Assembly (NCBI RefSeq): GCF_945859705.1
Contig: NC_079134.1
Location: forward strand, 47,422,402 to 47,486,401
Source: Episyrphus balteatus
Taxonomy: Eukaryota; Arthropoda; Insecta; Diptera; Syrphidae
DNA length: 64,000 bases
Direction: 5' to 3'
Each line of letters begins with the position of its first letter. The stretch's first letter is position 1. The translations under genes were made by a program, and so were the position numbers. This document shows positions 58,841 to 64,000 of this stretch, piece after piece. Below the pieces are notes generated by a model. That model searched no databases. It had not been told where the DNA came from and saw only the letters and a program-made list of their open reading frames with translations.

Positions 58841-61800
58841 TATTTATGTTTTTGTCCACCCAAAGTGTTCGAATATTGAACGGCTCTAACACGTTAGTAT
58901 CAACATATATTTCTTTGCACCAAGGTGGCCCTATTGTTTCTTTCTATTTTGTGGTCATAAAAACCAACATATTTTGAGGTTTTTATTTTTAATGCACCCG
59001 AAAGGATTTCCTCCTACAAAATTTCAACAATAAACTCATGCAATTTTTCTATGACCTTATCTGTGTATCTAAAGGTTTTTCCTAATACCTCCAATAAAAT
59101 GAAAAGAAAAAAAAAATCATTGCATCATTCTAAAGCAAAGAGTAGCTACAAAACAAAAAAAAACCCAACCATTAAACATTATTATAAATTCCCCCTCGGT
59201 TTTGTGTTTTGTGCGTAAAAATGTATAAACATCAATTTTTTTTGGGGAGTACGAGTAGGTAGAGGTAGATTGTACAGATATCGTAAATATTTTGTTGAAT
59301 TTTTTATTACTTGGGGTTGTTTCTTTCATAAAGAGTGTAATATGATGAATTCCATGCTTCCAACATGCACAGAGGTCTAGAAATCACGATGAAATGAAAA
59401 TCGATGTTCTACCGAAAAGTGCTGGAGCAGTAGTAATATAGCAACAGCATTAGAACACACCAAAAGAAATGCGATCTTATGCAGGCCAGGAAAAAAAATG
59501 TTGCTGGTACCTAGAGGAAAAGCGGACAACCAAGGCCATAAAGACCCAACAATTCTACTGCTTCCATTTTTACTATATGGCTCATAAATTTGGGGTGAAA
59601 AACATTGAATGGATGCGGATGGATTGATATATGAATGGATGGCCATATAATCTTCATGTCATAACGCAGGCTGTCGCATGATGATGTTGGAAGGTATGAT
59701 CCTTCCTTCGCATTAATCAGAAACACCAATATTTGGATCATAATCGTAACATAGCACATTTGGAATGAATTGTAATAAAATCCCCGAAAAATACAAAGCA
59801 AAAAAAAAAATGAACAACCGAGACAACGAAACAAGGAAACCTTAATCCTTGAGCATATTTTTTACTGCAGTTCACAGCACAAGACCAAAAGCAGCAGCTA
59901 AATAAAAAAAGAGGGAACTCCAAATCCAAATTTACACTTCGTGAAGCTGCATAACTCCGAATCTATGTTCCGAAATTTTTATCGCACTTCTTCTATGTTT
60001 GCGTGTGTTATGAAAGAAAAAAAATTGCTGAAAATAGCAACAGACTCGCACTCGGGGGGTAAATAAAGGTATTTTTGTATCAGTGTACAGAGCGCGTTTG
60101 ATAAGTGTTCTTGCAACCATTTTGGCCGCCATAAAATATACCCTCTTGGGATATGGCTGATGCCATAGAGTTCTATTGGAATTGAAGACTTTTCCTTTGG
60201 GTTGCGTGTGTGTGCGATGTAAGCATCGAATTGGATTATAAAAATGTTATCACACAAATTAACACTCTCTTTTGCAAAAAACACAATAAAATAAGGGATT
60301 ACATTGTCGTCGCCATCGCCATCGTTGTCGTGGTCCTGATCCTGAATGTTGCTGGGTGCACCATCTGTGAGATGGGGGCTCCGGCTGGAAGTTGATTTGT
60401 TATTCTCTGTAGGTTAAAAAATATATTAATCTAGGGTGTACGCTAGACATTCTCCATTCGATGAATTTTATGTGGTAAACGCATTAAAAATGTTATGGGC
60501 TGAGCAGGCGAGCAGAGAGTTTGATGACTTTTTCGTCAATTTTTGCTGTTTTAGCAAAATTTGCGGGAAAATTATGCGAAGGACTTTTTTCTCATTTCAT
60601 TTTATTGAATTCCATTAAGAAAAGTATATTACGAATTGGAGTTTTTGTGGAAAAAGAGCAATAATTATGATTTTTATGTGCGTGGCAATATTATTTTTGT
60701 TACTTTATACTTTGCTTTTGTTGCAATAACGCGAATATAATTAAATTTTTGTTTGGAAAGTTATTGGTTTGGATTGAGATCACAATGTTTCGTGATTTAA
60801 TGGTTTATATACGAAGTAACTGCTGACATAATTTTTTTAATATTGGATATAAACAAAATTTTTGGTTTAAGTTCTAATTTTGGGTTTTGGATAGATAATG
60901 GATAAAGTAATGGCAAATATAAAGTATACATAATTCAGATATTATATCCCTGAAGCAACATATGGTTTTTAGCCAAGATGATTTCCGTCTTAGATTTAGC
61001 GAGAATTTACTTAATTTAAGAAGAAAATCTTCTTATTTTAATGATAACTTATCGCTTCCTTTTATGAATTTATTTTGTATTTTATATTTTCAATCTATGC
61101 TCTTTAAAAATCGCTCTTTAGCACACCCCTGAACGGGTATGCCTTTCATTTCAAAAACTCATACGGTTTTTACAATTATCTACACCTCTGGAACGAATTT
61201 GTGATTTATTGTTAAACTGCTTCCAAAAAAACTCGCTTTCAGCACTTCTAACCTTAAAAATGGCTGCAAGAAGAAACTGCTTAGCTTTGACACGGAAAAC
61301 CTCGGATTTTGGAAAGAAGATATTTTTAAATGTAAATCAACTTTCAATTTCAATTTTTCAGTTTTTAGACAGTGAACAGAAAATTTGGGACTTAGTTAAG
61401 GGCAGCTGCGATGGAGTAATAAAGCTTGATCGAATTAGAAGTGAAAAATTCATAGGTATCAACGCAAGGCTCGAGTACGATAACTTAGGCGCCGAGAATT
61501 GAAAACGGTTTTTTGTAGAGGTATTCAATACAATCATTGTTTTGTTATGGGAGGAAGGGTCTATGCGCTCCCCTTTAGGCAGGAGGGGCAATTTTCTAAA
61601 AAACTGAAAAAAAAATTATTAAAATTCAACGGCAATACTTACAGTTATCAATGATACCTTTTTAAAAAGATAGAATTGTACAATTGAAAATGGCCCTAAC
61701 GAGGTATCCTTTGGAGCGGAAATTTGTCCGATTTCGTACGAATCGGAGAGTTTTTCAATGTCGGAAGCATGATTAGTATGGAATCGGAGAATTTTCCGTT

Positions 61801-62611
61801 CCAACGGAGGCCATATTAACAAGAGTCTAGATTTGTTGTTACAATTTAATATTAACTTATTTAAAACTTCATTTTGAAATTTTTTGACTATGTTGCTTTT
61901 GTTTCGATCAAAATCGTTAGTAGTGCTAAAAAAACTTTGAAGTAGGTGAAGTAAGTTTTTCCCCTTTTAGCGACAAGGTTACTGGACTACTTTGGTATTT
62001 GATATATACAGAGTAATTTTTATTAAAGTGTTTTCTAAAGGACCTAAAAATAATATACATATTTGTAGCATCCGCAATAACCAAAGGATTTAAGTCTACT
62101 TAAATAAACAACAACCCAACAAGCAATATCCTTTAAAGTGGCATAGTTGTTTGTTAAGACACGATTTATTCTGTCATAGAATCTATGTTGTGTTAGCGGA
62201 AGCCCTCTGATACACTTTGTAGCCTTGTAGCCTTGTTTTCCGTTGTTTGTTTTTTTTTTTATTGTTTTTTTTTTTTGTCTTCATTTTCACGCTCGTGTAT
62301 GTGAATAAAAATCATTTAATTATAATTACATCAGTCAAATGTTGGCGACAAAGATGCAAGTGTCGAAGGACCCTTTGTATATTGCAGGCAAGTGTATGTA
62401 AAGAGTATTTAGTCACACCTATAAGAAGCAACAGTACTGAATGATGATGGGTGCATTGATGGTGGCGTATAAAGCCACACCATATCTCGTATAAATAATA
62501 TGCAGCCATCAGCCATCAGCGCAGCGTGTGTAGGCATCAGCATCATCTAAGCTTGATGTTTATATGAGGCGCAGATGATGCGATGTACGAGTATATCTTT
62601 CGGAACCCCAG
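58841..62611. other. intergenic, GC-richer and repeat-poor
   Basis: No supported gene. Short frames at 59932-60132 (minus, ATG) and 61209-61502 (plus) are unassigned. A TCGCCATCG run is at 60306-60330. Such low-repeat DNA may be conserved regulatory sequence. Confidence 0.4.
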
Positions 62612-62764
62612 TATAAAAAAAAAAAAAAAATTGAGCTCCACTGTCAGTCAGGTGCTACGAGCTTACCTACCAATTAATTATGCTTTACTCAACATCAAAG
62701 AAAAGGTGGCCGCCCGGCCCGATGCTGCACAGCACAGACTATATGAGACTGAAAGAGCTTGACG
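62612..62764 (+). promoter_or_regulatory. candidate core promoter and first exon
   Basis: TATAAAAA at 62612 is followed after about 32 nt by TCAGTC (62644-62649), a fly initiator consensus, and then an ATG at 62680. A strong donor GACG/GTAAGT falls at 62764/62765. The frame from this ATG would give 28 residues before the donor, with no hydrophobic leader and no family I recognise. TATA-to-initiator spacing is 2-4 nt longer than ideal. It may be the 5' exon of a gene to the right, or chance. Confidence 0.3.
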
Positions 62765-64000
62765 GTAAGTTAGATGAAGATGGTGCCCTAAGGTGCATTA
62801 TGCTTGCTGGCTGCCACAATTGCTGCTGTTTCTGCTTCTGCCTGCCTTCATCCATCTCCATCTCTCCAGAAGCTCCAGCTCCAACAACATATAAAAACCT
62901 GATGTTTGTGTTGTGTATACTCGACAGTCGACTCACAGTCAGAGTCTTGATGTTCGCCGCTGTTAGAGGTCATATACAATGCCTGATGAAAGTGATTATT
63001 TGAAATTATTCACACCTGACCTGAAAGGCGCTTAAAATGCGTGCGAAATGAGTGTGAATCCTTTTTGAACTTTTCCTTTTTTCTTGGTCGTTTTATTTTC
63101 TTCTTGGATTAAATTTTAATTGCAATTAAATGAAGCTTCGGTTGACACTATATGCGCTCGACGCTCGTTGCAAGTTGTACGATGATGTACGTTTGGGGGA
63201 GCAGAGCATCACAACATATTCTTTTGGGATGTTCGTTCTTGTTCTTGATGATATATGGGAGAGGATTCAACTGTGTTAATTTTTTTTTTTTTTTTTACTG
63301 ACTGTTCACAGTGAATGAGTAGGATATGTGCTTTAAGATGATGATGGAATGCACTTAGGCTTTAAACAAGAAAATACATATAGCGGAGGTGGATTTTATG
63401 GATTAAATGATACAAATGACTTCAAAGCAAGGTTAGAATTTGTTGTAAAAAGGACCAGGTTTTTTTTTATTTTTGCTGTGTTTGTATGTTTTAAGTGCAA
63501 TGAGGTAAAATTATGTTGGCTGGGTGAACGAAAACTCATAAATTTCAATGAATGAAAAATATACTACACTTACACACTGATTTTCATAATTCATTCATAA
63601 AACTACTTATTCGAATACATTTTGGTTAGGTTGGTGTGTGTTTTTCGGCAAAAAATTCAGTGTTTCACATGCTAGAAAGTACATCGATTACAAACAATAA
63701 TTTCAATACCAAATTTCGTTCAATATCTTGCAATTCTCAGAAATTCTTAACTTCAAGTCCATGGTTCATTTTTTTGGTGATATGATGATAGTTGAATTTC
63801 AATAATTCTAGTAAGTAAATCATTTTGCAAAAACTCCAGATGGTTCGTAGAAATTAGTCTTTTAGGTATTTAAATGGGTCCGATCAATTTTTTGCAAATT
63901 AAATCTGTTAACGAGCTTTGATAAGGTTTAAATGGATCAGATTGGGCCAAACTTGTCAAATTTGACAGAAATAGTTAGGTACCGCTACAGAATGCTTCTA
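62765..64000. other. intergenic or intron of a plus-strand transcript
   Basis: GC-richer to about 63240, with TGCTGCTGTTTCTGCTTCTG-type CT runs, then AT-rich. No exon recognised; no Wnt motif of wg seen. Confidence 0.4.

Noticed and set aside
59932..60132. 66-codon ATG frame (MAAKMVARTLIKRALYTDTK...) on the minus strand
   Set aside because: Attractive start context but no domain or conserved pattern; likely chance in GC-richer DNA.
61209..61822. frames on both strands around 61.2-61.8 kb, one with a good minus-strand donor (GTAAGT near 61635)
   Set aside because: Both strands look equally coding-like, no family recognised; possibly an old transposon fragment but not provable by eye.
1..64000. 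CRISPR arrays, operons, phage or bacterial genes
   Set aside because: Spliced genes, AT-rich intergenic DNA and fly-type transposons show a eukaryotic chromosome; tandem repeats lack spacer structure.

Overview
The window looks like fly (Diptera, probably Brachycera) nuclear DNA. It is very AT-rich and gene-poor, with short spliced exons, and is packed with small non-autonomous transposons. The best-supported gene is a Wnt on the minus strand (30709-37586). It matches Drosophila Wnt4 (the insect Wnt9 class) almost residue for residue over the conserved core. In Drosophila and many arthropods this gene is next to wingless (Wnt1), so wg may lie just outside the window, but no wg exon is visible here.

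Layout. 1-16.7 kb: no convincing gene; TIR and palindromic elements, a 22-bp minisatellite, and an element carrying a nested piggyBac-type MITE. 16.77-18.67 kb: a two-exon minus-strand gene for a 613-aa secreted, acidic, low-complexity protein with a clear signal peptide, a dibasic processing site and a TATA promoter. 18.7-30.3 kb: a repeat field with DINE-1/Helentron-like elements (one split by a Tigger/pogo MITE) and a tRNA-like insertion. 30.7-37.6 kb: the Wnt gene, with four coding exons placed here, including a new 48-nt exon at 37539-37586. Its signal-peptide exon is unresolved. 37.6-38.4 kb: a GC-richer, promoter-like island. 38.4-59 kb: a second repeat field with a hAT element bearing a perfect 8-bp TSD, dead LINE fragments, and two elements with CACTG...CAGTG ends and TAA duplications, one of which contains a LINE tail with a 17-bp TSD. 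59-64 kb: low-repeat, GC-richer sequence with a promoter-like motif set at 62.6 kb and no identifiable gene.

The two genes show no sign of functional coupling. I see no operon, CRISPR array or novel multi-gene system. The most informative content is the layered transposon history, where several insertions can be proved from an empty paralogous site or an exact target duplication, and the revised Wnt4/9 exon structure. Family names for transposons rest on termini, duplications and short peptide remnants read by eye.
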